In this document: piece by piece, positions 33,016-44,530 of the stretch
Layout: every line of letters starts with the position of its first letter
Position numbering within the stretch: the stretch's first letter is position 1
Origin: Fragilaria crotonensis
Taxonomy: Eukaryota; Bacillariophyta; Fragilariophyceae; Fragilariales; Fragilariaceae
Assembly (NCBI GenBank): GCA_022925895.1
Contig: JAKSYS010000235.1
Coordinates: 17,732 to 81,731 of the forward strand
Length of the DNA: 64,000 bases
Reading direction: 5' to 3'
Translations under genes and position numbers: made by a program
The notes under the pieces: model-generated
Database searches by the model: none
Told to the model about the DNA's origin: nothing
Seen by the model: the letters and a program-made list of their open reading frames with translations, nothing else

Positions 33016-34163
33016 TATTCGTTTAGTACTCGACTTCACCTGACTCGATTTGTGGTAGTGCTCTCTTGGTCTTGGAACTTTGATGGTCAAGAACCTGCAG
33101 CAGCAGTCATATCGGCCCGTTTTGTTTTGTTGGCAATTGCAATACTTTACTAGTACTGTTGAGACGCAACGCACCGATGCAAACAAAGTGTTCGTGGTGG
33201 TTGCTTGGACGAAGGAACTTGAAGCTTATCTGCGGTCTTGCTTTTGATGTCTGGACCCCCACTTGCAAACCTTTTCTTCTGACATTGATGCCGACAGTGG
33301 CTTTTCAGGACTAAGTATGGGACCGTGCTTGCACGCAATTTTGCTCCTATATCTTCGAAGCGGGGAATGGACGTCGGTGAAATGGGTGAACGGTTGGTCG
33401 GAAGGTCCAATCCTCGGACAGGTTGAGAGTTAGGTTTTGCATTAACATGCAAAAGCGAGCAACGGAAAGTGGTTGTCTTCGGATTCAAGACCCAAAAGCG
33501 TCTACCTTTGAGATACATACACCACTGCATTCCATGTTGGACTAACTATCATGGGCTCAGGCTGGTTGTTGTGTGATGTGAGGCTACCGGTAGACTACTC
33601 CAGCACCCACGGGTGACGTAGTTCCCCAAATAATTCATCCTGTTGATTTCACGAACGCCGCTTCTCCAAAGTGACTTGATGACCTCGCATGTCATCATGC
33701 TGCGAACGTCACGCGGATTTTGTCTCAACGTCAACATCGACGCATACTGATCTTGGCTCATGTGCGGGCAAAATGACTCATTCGGCCGAGGGCGAGACCC
33801 TTCAATGTGAACAGGTGAACAGGAGCCTACGTACGATATAGCCATTGTTCACGCCCATTTTTTCTCACTCTCAGAGAATAGTGATAATAGCGATGCGGCA
33901 GCAATTCTCTCATGAGTTCATCAACATCAACATGACAACATGACCCTGCGCACTGCGCAAGACGAGTTCAAACACTGTTAAGAAAAAACGGTGCGCATGA
34001 CGCGCAGCCCAATTTTGGAAGCTACTCCGAGTACTGGCTACAGTACTAATTGTACCAAAACCGATTTTTTGTGCGTATGCGTATACAGTATATTTGATAT
34101 TTGACATTTGACTGTGTTGTAGACTGTAGACATGACTTGGAATTTGAATTGAATTGAATCACT
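33016..34163. other. Spacer with one duplicated block
   Basis: 33,213-33,536 is the counterpart of 18,418-18,737. The rest is unique. No gene is supported: open frames are at most about 126 codons and overlap the duplicated block without a domain. The region just before 34,164 is the presumed promoter of the CPBP gene. Confidence 0.5.
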
Positions 34164-34976
34164 ATGTCGGCACTTCCTTCCTTTGTCCCCATTCTGATAT
34201 CATCGCTTTTACATAAATCATTGCGAAGCCCCTCTTCATTGTATCTTGTTGCGGATGGTTTGGCGGCGGTGGTCTTGTGGCGATGGTCGAACTCGATTCT
34301 GGCTCTCTGGCGTTGGGCCATGAAACCAATACGATTGTGGACTACGATCCCCGGTGTCAACTATCTTATATCGCAGTCCTTGATTGACGGAGGTCCATTG
34401 GGACCAGGATGTGGAAAAGCAGTGGAGGCGTGGACTGGATACTGGCTCTGGCGATTTGCCTATCCGACAGAATCGTCACCACTCACGCTCGGTCCATGGC
34501 CGTCGCTCGTGACGTGGGTTATTGTTGCGATTCTGTGCGGTCTAACAAACGGAATTCTGTTCCTCTGGTCCCATCGCAGTCAGAGTCGAGGGAATCATGT
34601 GGGAGTGAATACTATGGTCGAGTCATCGCGTGGCCGAACACTCTCCCATGCCGAAAACGCTTCATTGTTCGCATGGGCCCTGGTGAATGCAATATGTGAA
34701 GAAGTTGTCTCTCGAGGATTCTTTCTGCACGAATTCAAACGACGTGGTGGTGTTACCTTCTGGCAGGCCAATGTCTTACAAGCCACTAGCTTCGGAATAT
34801 GGCATTTTCATGGTATTCCCAGTGGTTGGACTGGAGTGGGGTTGACATTCGTATATGGTCTGGTCATGGGGTTCTTGCTGGAATATGGAGGCGGATTGCT
34901 GTTGCCGATCGTAGCTCACACGATCGCAGATTACTTTATCTTTGCTGTCATTGCACGACAAGGAAAGTTCATGTAA
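34164..34976 (+). CDS. CPBP-family intramembrane metalloprotease (CAAX-type), complete
   Basis: 270 codons from ATG. Several hydrophobic segments cross the membrane. The CPBP/Rce1-type signature is complete: EEVVSR (E179, E180, R184), FGIWHFH (F210, H214, H216) and HTIAD (H252, D256). Family members cleave after prenylated cysteine of CaaX proteins or have other intramembrane roles; the substrate here is unknown. Rce1 acts in the ER membrane, but many eukaryotic CPBP proteins are organellar. The amino-terminal ~70 residues are present only in this copy. It is convergent with the PGAP1-like gene, which ends 196 bp downstream. A truncated copy lies at 15,974-16,580. Confidence 0.88.
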   Translation: MSALPSFVPILISSLLHKSLRSPSSLYLVADGLAAVVLWRWSNSILALWRWAMKPIRLWTTIPGVNYLISQSLIDGGPLGPGCGKAVEAWTGYWLWRFAYPTESSPLTLGPWPSLVTWVIVAILCGLTNGILFLWSHRSQSRGNHVGVNTMVESSRGRTLSHAENASLFAWALVNAICEEVVSRGFFLHEFKRRGGVTFWQANVLQATSFGIWHFHGIPSGWTGVGLTFVYGLVMGFLLEYGGGLLLPIVAHTIADYFIFAVIARQGKFM

Positions 34977-35171
34977 TTGCGGCAACGTCACCAATTACTG
35001 AGTACTAGTGTGCCAGATCGAACGTGCCTTTCGGAAAGGCTTCGCGTTCACACGTAACTTCAAGAGGGGGAAACTAGCTTTCAACGTGTTTAGTATGGTC
35101 CAGAATCACTTCGATTCTATGATAATGAACATCTTTATTTGACTAAATGACATTGTACTAGAACCTCAGTT

Positions 35172-37060
35172 TTAGGCCGACAACACACGAGCAATTTCTA
35201 TCATAGAAACCCACGCCAGGTAATAACCAACCAGGTATGTACCTCCGGCTTGAAACATTCCCGGAGCAAAGACCATTGCATTCAGGGCATGAGCAACAAT
35301 GAAGACTGGTTGTTCAGAATTCCTCGTTGCCGGCTTACCCACTACGAATCGAATTGCTATAGGAACCAAAATCTTGATGACAAATGGCAGCAGTACAATC
35401 TCGCCATAGTCGTCCACGAAGCTCCACCCGATGAGGTACAATTTTCCAAAAGTCAACACGGGAATAGCAATTATCGTGAACGCGGAAAACATGATGCTGC
35501 GAGAGTCGAACACGTTGGTGCGAGTCAGAGGTGCAAAGGAAAGATATATTGCGAGACCCACAAACAGTATGGAACTCGCTTGGAACCTTGGAGTTTTGCC
35601 AATAACCAAGCCCGCGATCACAACTACCAAGCAAACCGCGGTCGACAGAAACACAACCGTGGTCAGGGTCGCGATGGTACTGGAACGCATCGTCAAGTCA
35701 TTCTTCGAGAATTTGTTTGGAAGAAACGAAAGAACCTTTCGAATTCCCCACAAAAGTGAGCTGGCGATTAGTGAGAGTATCAGCACTGATGGCAAAGATT
35801 GGTGGCGATTCGACAGGAACGCCGACAACGTGGCAATGTACCCAACCCCAACCAAAGGTTTCAGATTCGGCGCCGCCAAGTAAAACCACACAGCAGCGAG
35901 TACATGATCAGCAAAAGATCAAAGTTGTAAATCATTGCGGATTCCAATGCAACAAAACTGGCATACCCGCGCTGCGTGGAGTACCGTCTCTTTTGCTCTT
36001 CAACGAAGAGGGCGTAACTTCCATTAACTGTGCCAACTTGCTCCACCACCGACTTGCGATCTGCGGTCTCATCTTGAGAGAGGACAAAAAGAATCTTTCG
36101 CACCTTGTCGAGTACTTGGTGGCACCAAACAATGGCCTTGTGGTCCATCCCGAACGAGGTACCGGCAACTCTTGATACACCCGCAGTGGCTTCACATAAA
36201 GTAGAAGGGATGAGCTCATCCTTCAGTCCTCCAGAGATGGATGTTACCAGAATGCTATCACTTAGATATTCCAGATCGCGATACACGTCGCGTATGCTTT
36301 CATCGAAAGCATACGGCGATGCAACGTGAGGTGTAGCCAGAGTGATAATGTTTCGTATCTTGTCCCCGACCGATGTAACATATACGGGGACTGCCTTGGC
36401 AACTAGCCCTCCAATGGAATGCCCCACCAGCGTTACAGTCGACACGCCGCAGTCGGTGGCGAGCTGCCTCACTACCTGTGCAACATATTTGCTTTGGCTT
36501 CGAATCAAATTTCCATGCAATGCAGCCCCCTGTTCGGCAAAGTCTACGCAATAGACTTCATATACAAAGTTCTCCTCGCGATCGGCAATGCCATTGCGCA
36601 ATGTTGCACCATCTCGCAGGGATTTGAGGACTGTGGCTTCGTTCGTGTCCCTTTGTCTTGTCAGTTGAATTCCGTGCGCCCCCAGGGAACGGCATTGCGT
36701 GTAACTTCCCCAATGACCAGGAATGTAGAGGACAACAAATGGATCGGCAGCGCAGTGGCGTTGAGAAATATCTTGGGGATTGGCAGCGCCAGCGCCTCGG
36801 CGATTGAGCAAATGTTGATGGCGAGGGTCTCGGCCGTCGACAAATTTGTAAAGTTTGTACGTCGTACTTGTTGAGGCTTCGACGGGAATTGGTACATAAT
36901 TGAGCATCGAGTAAGTCATGTCACATTCATCGCCATTGTGAAATCCTGTCCGCAAGACAAGGCCGTAGACAACCAAGAGGACTGCAATAAGATGGAGAAC
37001 AACCGTCACTGTCACGTTCGCCAGTCTCAGTCGCATCGATGCCCTCCTTCGTCCTTTCAT
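35172..37060 (-). CDS. PGAP1/Bst1-like GPI inositol-deacylase (one frameshift)
   Basis: I start at ATG 37,060 (MKGRRRASMRL), which gives a basic tail followed by a membrane anchor (TVVLHLIAVLLVVYGLVL). The lumenal part has CDMTYSMLNYVPI, then FVVLYIPGHWGSYTQCRSLG, LVGHSIGGLV with the catalytic serine at about residue 215, ITLATPH and FGMDHKAIVWCHQ, the usual PGAP1 order. Multiple membrane segments follow. Total length is about 629 residues, short for the family (often 700-1,000). A one-base loss in an A-run at about 35,882-35,886 breaks the frame; copy A (16,763-18,417) keeps the frame there, so this is a recent mutation or an error. Family function: removal of the inositol acyl chain from GPI anchors in the ER. 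The copia element begins 415 bp upstream. Confidence 0.8.
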
Positions 37061-37475
37061 CGCAGAAACAAGCAACGGCAAACCGGAAGAGTTCTACCGG
37101 TAGTAACCCTGCAATTAGGACCCATAGAAATATACTCGTGCTTAAGATTGCAGATAGTTGGTGAAACACAGCGTTGTCGCATGAACACTGTGGTCGATGG
37201 AGTTGCACTACATTCACAACGCAACGACTCAGCTACGACGTATGTACTCTGCTCAACGCAGATATGGACATGCATATGATACACCATATGTTTACGGCAG
37301 TACTCAGTACAAGTTCTATTGTTCCTGGTTCCTGGTATTGGCAAATGTCACCGCAAGTGTATTCTGCACCTTGATCCGCGCCATACTTCAGTGAATTGGT
37401 TTACTATGTACTGTACCACTACGGGTAGAGTATACTGTATGAATAACCTTTCTAAATGCCACTTTTCGTACATTT
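37061..37475. other. Upstream region of the PGAP1-like gene
   Basis: About 415 bp between the PGAP1-like start and the copia element. Rich in TATGTAC/GTACTG motifs (37,240-37,440). No gene is seen. It is the presumed promoter, possibly shortened by the retrotransposon insertion. Confidence 0.4.
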
Positions 37476-38068
37476 TGTTAGGAATCTACCGTCACTCTGT
37501 CACACTGTCTCTCGTATTACTGTAAGGTTAAACACCATACGGTAATACAATAGACAGTCCATTATTTTTCTTAGTCTGTCCGTGACCCGTTCCCGTAGAA
37601 TGCTACGGATCAGAACCTGGTACCACTGATCTGCAACACAAAACTATTTGAATTCACTTCCTAAGTAATTCAAATCATGAGTGTTGTTGATAACTTCAAC
37701 AACACTCTTTTTACTATGGACAACACTTCCCAAACACCACTCAGGAAGTGGGACTAAGACAACACTTCATTTGTGAGACTCCAACTAATGTTGCAAGTCT
37801 CACCTTCATTTTTCATTCCAATTCATCTTATAATTTCCACAAACCAAAAACAGTAAAGGCCTTTACTAGTTAGCATCTACATTTCTACATCCTTGTATCA
37901 ACAAATCTACCGCCATGGTGTATGTCTACAAAACACCATCGCCCAAAGCTGGACGATCCGTCAGGTTCGCTTCCTCACCCGTCAAGTCCAACGTTAGACT
38001 TCTGGGTCCTACTAACCTTAAGTCTACCGTCGGCCAGTACTCGTGTACCGATCACACGAACACTGTCA
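37476..38068 (+). repeat. 5' LTR of the long copia element
   Basis: 593 bp, TGTTAGGAATC...CACTGTCA. It contains an ATG in a strong initiation context (ACCGCCATGG, ATG at 37,915) that opens a frame running out of the LTR. A self-complementary stretch around 37,678-37,708 (GAGTGTTGTTGA...TCAACAACACTC) could form a hairpin in the transcript. Confidence 0.95.
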
Positions 38069-41000
38069 TGGTTGCTCGCCTCGAACCACCGGTCCAAGGC
38101 TCTACCGTCGAGAGAAATTACTCGTCCGATCATTGGGCGAACCTTCGTACGGCCGTTAACAATTTGAGTTTAACTGCTATTAATTTCCTCTCCTCACGGA
38201 CTCGCCAGCAGCGAATTTAAACTCCCCATTGAAGAACAGAAGCTTCCCAAGTCCACCATGAAGAACGCCATCCCGCCCACCCTTGCCCCTCGCATCTCTA
38301 GGTCCGCCCGTAAGGCCGAAGACCGCGATGCCTTCGACGATAACGTCGACGTCCGCGCCCCATCGGCGCGAATCCTGTCCCTCCCGACACGCCCACCCAT
38401 CCTGGCCTCTATCATGGAGCCTTAGCTTTCGGATCTCCCAGAGGATCCAAGCATCAACGTGTCCACCGTTTTCCTTCTCCCAACACTACCCCTGATGACG
38501 ATCAGGATCAACCAACCAAGAAGAAGAGGCGCACCTCCATCAAGAAAGGTCCCCAAGCCGCCTACCATGCCAACAATTCCGACGACAATTTCGACCAGAT
38601 CATCCAGGAGGATCGCAACCTCCACTTCAACGAGCGCAACAACAAGATTGCAGCTCCTTCTCCTCAGGGCACCAACATTAGCCACAGGGCTACTACTCCA
38701 ACCAAGATGGCTGCAAAGATGCAAGCCACTTCTCCAACTACTCCAACTACTTTAACCACTACGGATGACAACAAAAAGGGCACTACTACTGAACCAGATG
38801 ATCACACTACAAAGCATTATGCATCTACCAATGCCAACTACAAGGACATTGGACCTACAGATGATAATGAGGAGGACAGCAACAACCACAGGACTACAAG
38901 TACTACAACTACCAATATCAGCACCAAAAGTACTTTCAACAACATGGCACCAAAATCCACAACCAACGTCGCGCACTCCGATGCCGCCACCCAAACACCA
39001 ACACAGGAACTCGTTTCGCCCCTACGGTTTCCTCGAAGCGCAGGAATCGCGCTCGCAGATTTTATCCCCGTCGTCACCCTCGCACGTCGCGACCCCAAAT
39101 CGATCCATACGACGATCCGACGTCGCTGCAACACCTTTCCCAAACCATTTTGGAATCGATCGATGACACATTCCCAATTCTTCCCCTACCTTTCGCTCCA
39201 TCACGTCGACGCAGACGATTCGCGCCCGAGCTCGCTCGCACCTCCTCAGCTCGCCGATCCAAATTCTGATCATCATTTGCCAAATTTTCACAGCAACTTG
39301 AAGTGGGACGTCATCGACTTGGCTCGCTACATTCGACAAATTAACGCATTCACCGAAGATGAGGTACCAATTAACACCTCCTATACCCTGGGAACGATCC
39401 AAGATGACGTTGACAAAGTCATCAGAGCAACTGCCGACGAACATGTGAAGTCACTTCAAAACACACTCACCATGATCGCACATGCACTGGTACGCCACAC
39501 CACGCGTTGCCAGGCGCCACAGTACAACCTTCTCAGCCACCACTCCAAATTTGAGCGAATTCGAAGCGACAGATCTCGAGAAACGACTGTTCAAAGTTCT
39601 AAGAGTCATTTCGGCACTTTGGTGGGTGCCGACAACTCAGCAGACTCGCGACTCAAAACTATGACGTCTGATGAGAACAGTGATAACGGCTCTGCTACCC
39701 CGCAATTTTGTACTGATTTTTCCCGATTGACCCAGAAATCCCGGATTCCCCCAAAACTCCCACAGCTACCTCGCCCACGTTCTACGAACTATACCCCGAG
39801 TACAGCCCCTGCTCTTTTCCGGAATCCGATCCCGAACCAACTCGCGACGACAACTCAACAACCCTCGATTCCGTTTCAAAATTTTCCACGTCAAGTCCGA
39901 TTCCTGACGTCGTTTTGGAGATTTCCGATTCTGTGAAACGTCCCGTTAACGGTCCTAACGCATCGCTCTCGTACTGTGCTGCCGTTGACACGGGAAACGC
40001 AGCTACTGTCGTTCGTACCGCGGTTTCCTCCCCCAACCCACAACAATGGGCCTGCAGAGCCCACAATCCGACCGTTTCCTCTGAGACTTTGACCTATTTG
40101 GATGTTCAGCACCCTGTCCCAATCAAATTGGAAGATTTGCCAAGCTCCCAAGCTGATGATGCCGATGTTTTCCTTGCCGATCATTGTTACTCCTGCAGTA
40201 ATAATGACTCAACTAGGGAAACTGTTAACTTTTATCCTGATGCCGACCCAGATCCGCTACCAGAAGTTGCAAACGACCCTGATCCCGAACCAATGGACAT
40301 TGTGGAGGATGATCTTGACAATAATGGCGACGCTAACCGAGATATTGGTGAACCTAATGAGGTACCAAGTGCAGCTATACAACAACTTGTCAGACTACTG
40401 CCTCCTCTGCGCCCTGCCCCACCGTTACGATACGCCAACCCCCTCGACGCCATTCATCACCACCCTTTTCGGATGTTCCAACACTTCCATCACATTCCGT
40501 CACGCGACCTGTTTTTCACCGAGGCAATGCTAATGGACACAATCAACGGCACGATTCACCTTCGCGACCTACCGCTTTGCGTTCGCACAAGTGCAACTAT
40601 ATCTGCCTTTGCATCAACACACTCGCCGACCCACCCGAACTCAACATCATCCGTGGCCTCGACAAGCACTTCATCCACCACATCCTACTTCACGTCATAC
40701 GCAACCACATGTATATCGACGAACTGATCTCCGGCACCAACATCCCACTTCTGAATGTACGACCCGATAAACTCCTGCTCCTACGTAGCATGAAGCACAC
40801 CCTCAATCGCGCTACCAACATGGTCGTCCAACACCTCAACGAACAGCAACGCTCCCAGTTCCTGCCCCGCCGAACTCCCGAGCATTCAGCGACATCGACG
40901 ACGCGTTCCACGACGACCCCCAGACTGTCCGATGGAAACACGATGCGCAGTCGCCATCATCTACGCGCTCAGATTACTATACATCACGCATCACCGCAAC

Positions 41001-43379
41001 TATTTCAACCGCGACCATGGACTAGCTGAGCACTATTTTTACCCGGACCATCTCTTCGCAATCGCAAAGGAAATCAAATCAACTGCCGCCGCTCTAAGTC
41101 TCCTTCCCGATACAACAACCTTCAACCTCCTGCCCCGTTTTGTTCACGATGCCTTTGACGAAGTCGACGACCTATTCCCCGGAACATCCCTTGGCCACCG
41201 TTCTGATCAATATTATCGCGACAAACTGCCCTATCTCCAAACGGAATTCGAACTCGTGCAACCTTATGTAACGGACTACATCAATTCTTTCCCGACGCCA
41301 TCCACCGAAGCCAAAGAGATTGCGTCTGACCGCGCCTGCGAATTGATTAACGTCGCCCTTTTTCAACATGCTATCATCCATCGTATGTCAAAGAAGCGTT
41401 CCAAGCAACCTGAACTCAACAACAACCAAGTTTTCATTGGCAACCTCCCCTGCAGACATGTTCCTTTCCAGTTTTGCTACCTGCTACCCAATGATCACCA
41501 AACCTTCTGATGTCCAACTGACCTTTGACAATGTTACTGAAGATACTTTGGCCATCAATCATGTGATTTGCAATCCCTCATCCTTCAGGAGCTCATCGCC
41601 ATGAACCGATTCGACAGCGATCCCCTTCAATACATGGAGATTTACAACCGCCTCACCCCGATAGCGACCGACACCGTCAACGATTCAATTGACTTCCTCC
41701 CCCATTTCGAATACATCCTATTCCGAGTTGTGCAACTGCTTCATCCCAAAGACCCAACTGGCATTATCAGAGAGAACTACCCACCTACCAATGTTGTTAT
41801 TTTCCAGGGCTCCCCACTCCAAGCTCCCACCTACTGCTTTGGCTCCCCAACTGAAATTGCTATCCCTACTCCAACAACTGGTGCCTTTCCCATCAACCTT
41901 GACCATTCTGGAGATCCCATCATTGTCAACAATATTTCTGGTGAAGCCTACAATCGTTCCACAGTTCAACGCCTCTTTCGGACCCAGACTGCCAAACCAA
42001 TTCATCCTGATCAAGTTAATGACCCGGATTGGATACCACGCCACACTGCCGATTTACGTCGCCACCCCGATGCCGACTTGTACCACGTTGCCTGCGACCC
42101 CAAACGCATCCCGTTTTCCTTGGCTGTCCGCTTGATTCCAGTTTATACCACAGGCCCCAGTGGACAGACTATTTATCAAGCATGGGCTCTTCCACACCTT
42201 AACGATGCCCTCCGCGACCCTGAGCTGCAACTATTCAACAATTTCCTCTCTTACTACCACACTGCAAAGGAAAACCACCCTGAGTTCCCATTCATTGATC
42301 TCATGGGATCTGATTCACCTGTTCCAAACTATGGTGAGTCTAGTTCACAATGTTTACATTATCCTGGTTGTTATGCTGGTTACTTACCTCTTTCTATCTG
42401 TGACAGTCTAAGCTGTCCCAATCAGATAGAATCAGTTGCAAGTAACAATATAATTACCTTTCAACAGGATAATAGTACATTTTCTGGAACACATTTTGCA
42501 TGTCTTGCCGTTTCAACTCGCCGTTCATCTTTATTATCGGATCCGACTCGAACCCCGGACCCCCCAGGACGAAATTCCTGCACAAATCGACCCGCAAACG
42601 CAAATTTTTGCACCAAACGAACCCCAAACTGCAATTTTTACACACGACGAACACGGCGACGAAATTCCTGCGCAAAACGACACTACCGGCGAAAATCCAA
42701 CGCAAAACACCACCGACAGCCCGGAAATTCACTCCCAACAGCTAATTTCCGACGCAGAAACTACATACGACGAACACGCACAAACAACTCAACAACTGCC
42801 CGGAACTCAACCAAATCTCGCATTTTTACCACCAAACTCGCCCGAAACAAGCAGTTCACACGCCGAAACACCCTCCAACTCACCTCCAACTGCGAAATCA
42901 ACAACTGGGCCTCTAAAACGCTTCTCCGATGCATTTTCAGGCATTCTCACGCCGAAAAACGTAAAATTACCTCACAATCCGGACGCCACCGAATCGAACC
43001 CACAACCTCCGATTTCGACAACTTTTTCGACGACACCCAAAATTATACCTACCAAAAAGTTCTCACCCCAAAATTTGAACCCCCAACCACCAAATCCGTC
43101 GCAAAATCTTTCGCAACCCCATAATCAACGCAACGAAATTATTCAACCTCCCAGCACGAAATCTGCCAAACCTACGCAAAAATCACCTAATTTTGGAAAC
43201 GACGACCAAAACCCCCCAAAATGCACCAAAATCCGTTGCAACACGCCCAACTCCGCGCCAGGCGACCCACGCAACCTTCACATACCCTCCCACTGTTGAA
43301 ACCTTCTTTGATGAGGACACAGACCATGATTCAGAACAAGAACCCAAGCACATTCAACACACATCCCTGATGCGCTCAC
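37915..43379 (+). pseudogene. Unexplained coding block ahead of gag, starting inside the LTR
   Basis: The LTR ATG at 37,915 opens a frame of 101 codons crossing the LTR/internal border. Coding-like sequence then continues in changing frames to gag. Landmarks: IEEQKLPKST before 38,258; PTKKKRRTSIKKG (38,507-38,550, nuclear-localisation-like); an acidic region with DADPDPLPEV and DPDPEPMDIVEDDLDNN (40,237-40,325); NIIRGLDKHFIHHILLHVIR (40,640-40,700); a helix-rich part (40,932-41,510); then IYNRLTPIATDTVNDSIDFL onward to 42,540; and a Pro/Gln/Thr-rich tail to 43,299. About 1,800 codons in all if joined. I recognise no domain. It may be an element-specific protein, a captured host gene, or a Gag extension. 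Base composition is C-rich like the adjacent gag and pol, so it looks native to the element. Confidence 0.5.
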
Positions 43380-44530
43380 ATCATCAACGCGAACCGATTT
43401 TACTTATCCGCCAATCGAAGACCTCACGAAAACACTTTTGAAGTACGCCAAAAATGCTAACCTTCGCAAATTGTCCTACCCAACCGACCTTCAAGCACGC
43501 CGCCGACATTTTAACACCTTCATTGACAACCTTCGAATTGTTTGCAACATTTCCCGTGGACGCGCCAAGTCTTTGATCTTTGGCCAAAACAAGTGTCCTA
43601 TTCACACCCTTTGTTGGCACTGCTATCTACAATTTGATCTTCACAAACGTTTGCGACCCTTGCCAGAAACACATCATTGATGGCCCACCGGACGCTCGGA
43701 CTGCAATTCTCACTCTACGACGCCACTGCGCTCCGCTAACTCCTGATCATGTCGAACGAACTCGCGAAGCTTTCTGCTCAATCAAACAACCACATCATGA
43801 AGTCGCAACCTCCTACCTCAACCGCATTCGCCTTCTCACGCGCGACTGCTATCATGCTGGAATACCCAACACTGACGCCGAACTCATCAAACGCACCGTT
43901 CGTGGTGGAAGCAATCACTCCTTCTACGCCGCATCCTATCAACGCTTCGACGCCGACATACGTCGAGCAGAACTGAATGACGAAGCTCTGCCACCATTCG
44001 CCGAACTCGAAAGCCATCTCCTGAACATTGACGAATCCCGTGGCCTCACACTCCCATCCCAAAACCACCGCAACTACAACCAACACGCCAACGCTGCCCG
44101 TGGTCACCACTCCCACCATTCTCAACCGCGCCACAACCAAACTACCCAACGTGTTTTCACACAAAGACAACAACAAGCTTTCAGCTCCATCCTTCGACCT
44201 TATTCCAATCCCAGCAGCAACAATCAAAACCGAAACCAACCACCGCGACTACCGCAAAACCATTCGCGCCCGTTCCGACCTCCTACAAATCCTTCGCGAC
44301 CACCATTCAACAACTCGAATCAACGTCGTCCACCACCACCCTCCCGCGGCCATCCAACCAGCCTCAACGAAACAATCGACCACCTTTCCGACCGACGTCC
44401 AGTCCTAATCAACGTCCATCTCCTAACGGATCCAACAACAACCATTCGCGCAACCCTTCCAATGCCGCTACAATCGTCTGCAATAACTGCGGACGCCTCG
44501 GCCACTATGCGCGCAACTGCACAAACCCCA
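43380..44530 (+). pseudogene. Copia gag (frame-broken)
   Basis: Reading starts in one frame (KTLLKYAKNANLRKLSYPTD, 43,420-43,600) and continues in the next from about 43,600 (PDARTAILTLRRHCAPLTPD...EVATSYLNRIRLLTRDCY). This is the retrotransposon Gag/UBN2-like helical region. A Gln/Asn/Pro/Arg-rich linker follows. The CCHC knuckle CNNCGRLGHYARNC (44,479-44,520) lies in a third frame, that of pol. The gag-to-pol change is therefore of the -1 type somewhere between 44,150 and 44,350; whether it is programmed is unknown. Confidence 0.75.

Larger units (their letters stand above)
20940..33536 (+). repeat. Segmental duplication, copy B (interrupted)
   Basis: Matches 10,581-18,737 in direct orientation, with three later insertions: 21,386-22,435 (about 1.05 kb), a 381-bp solo LTR at 23,321-23,701, and a full gypsy element at 24,507-29,759. 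Pre-insertion sequences in copy A confirm each insertion point. After the glycosyltransferase, B has only a ~95-bp CPBP remnant plus unique sequence before rejoining A's tail (33,213-33,536 matches 18,418-18,737). Confidence 0.9.

Noticed and set aside
38069-38090. Identifying the tRNA primer of the long copia element
   Set aside because: The site begins TGG as expected, but the following bases do not fit a tRNA 3' end I can name.
42334-42467. Possible intron (GTGAGT...TTTCAACAG) in the copia pre-gag block
   Set aside because: Splicing there, or to the nearer acceptor at 42,406, leads directly into a stop, while the unspliced frame stays open.
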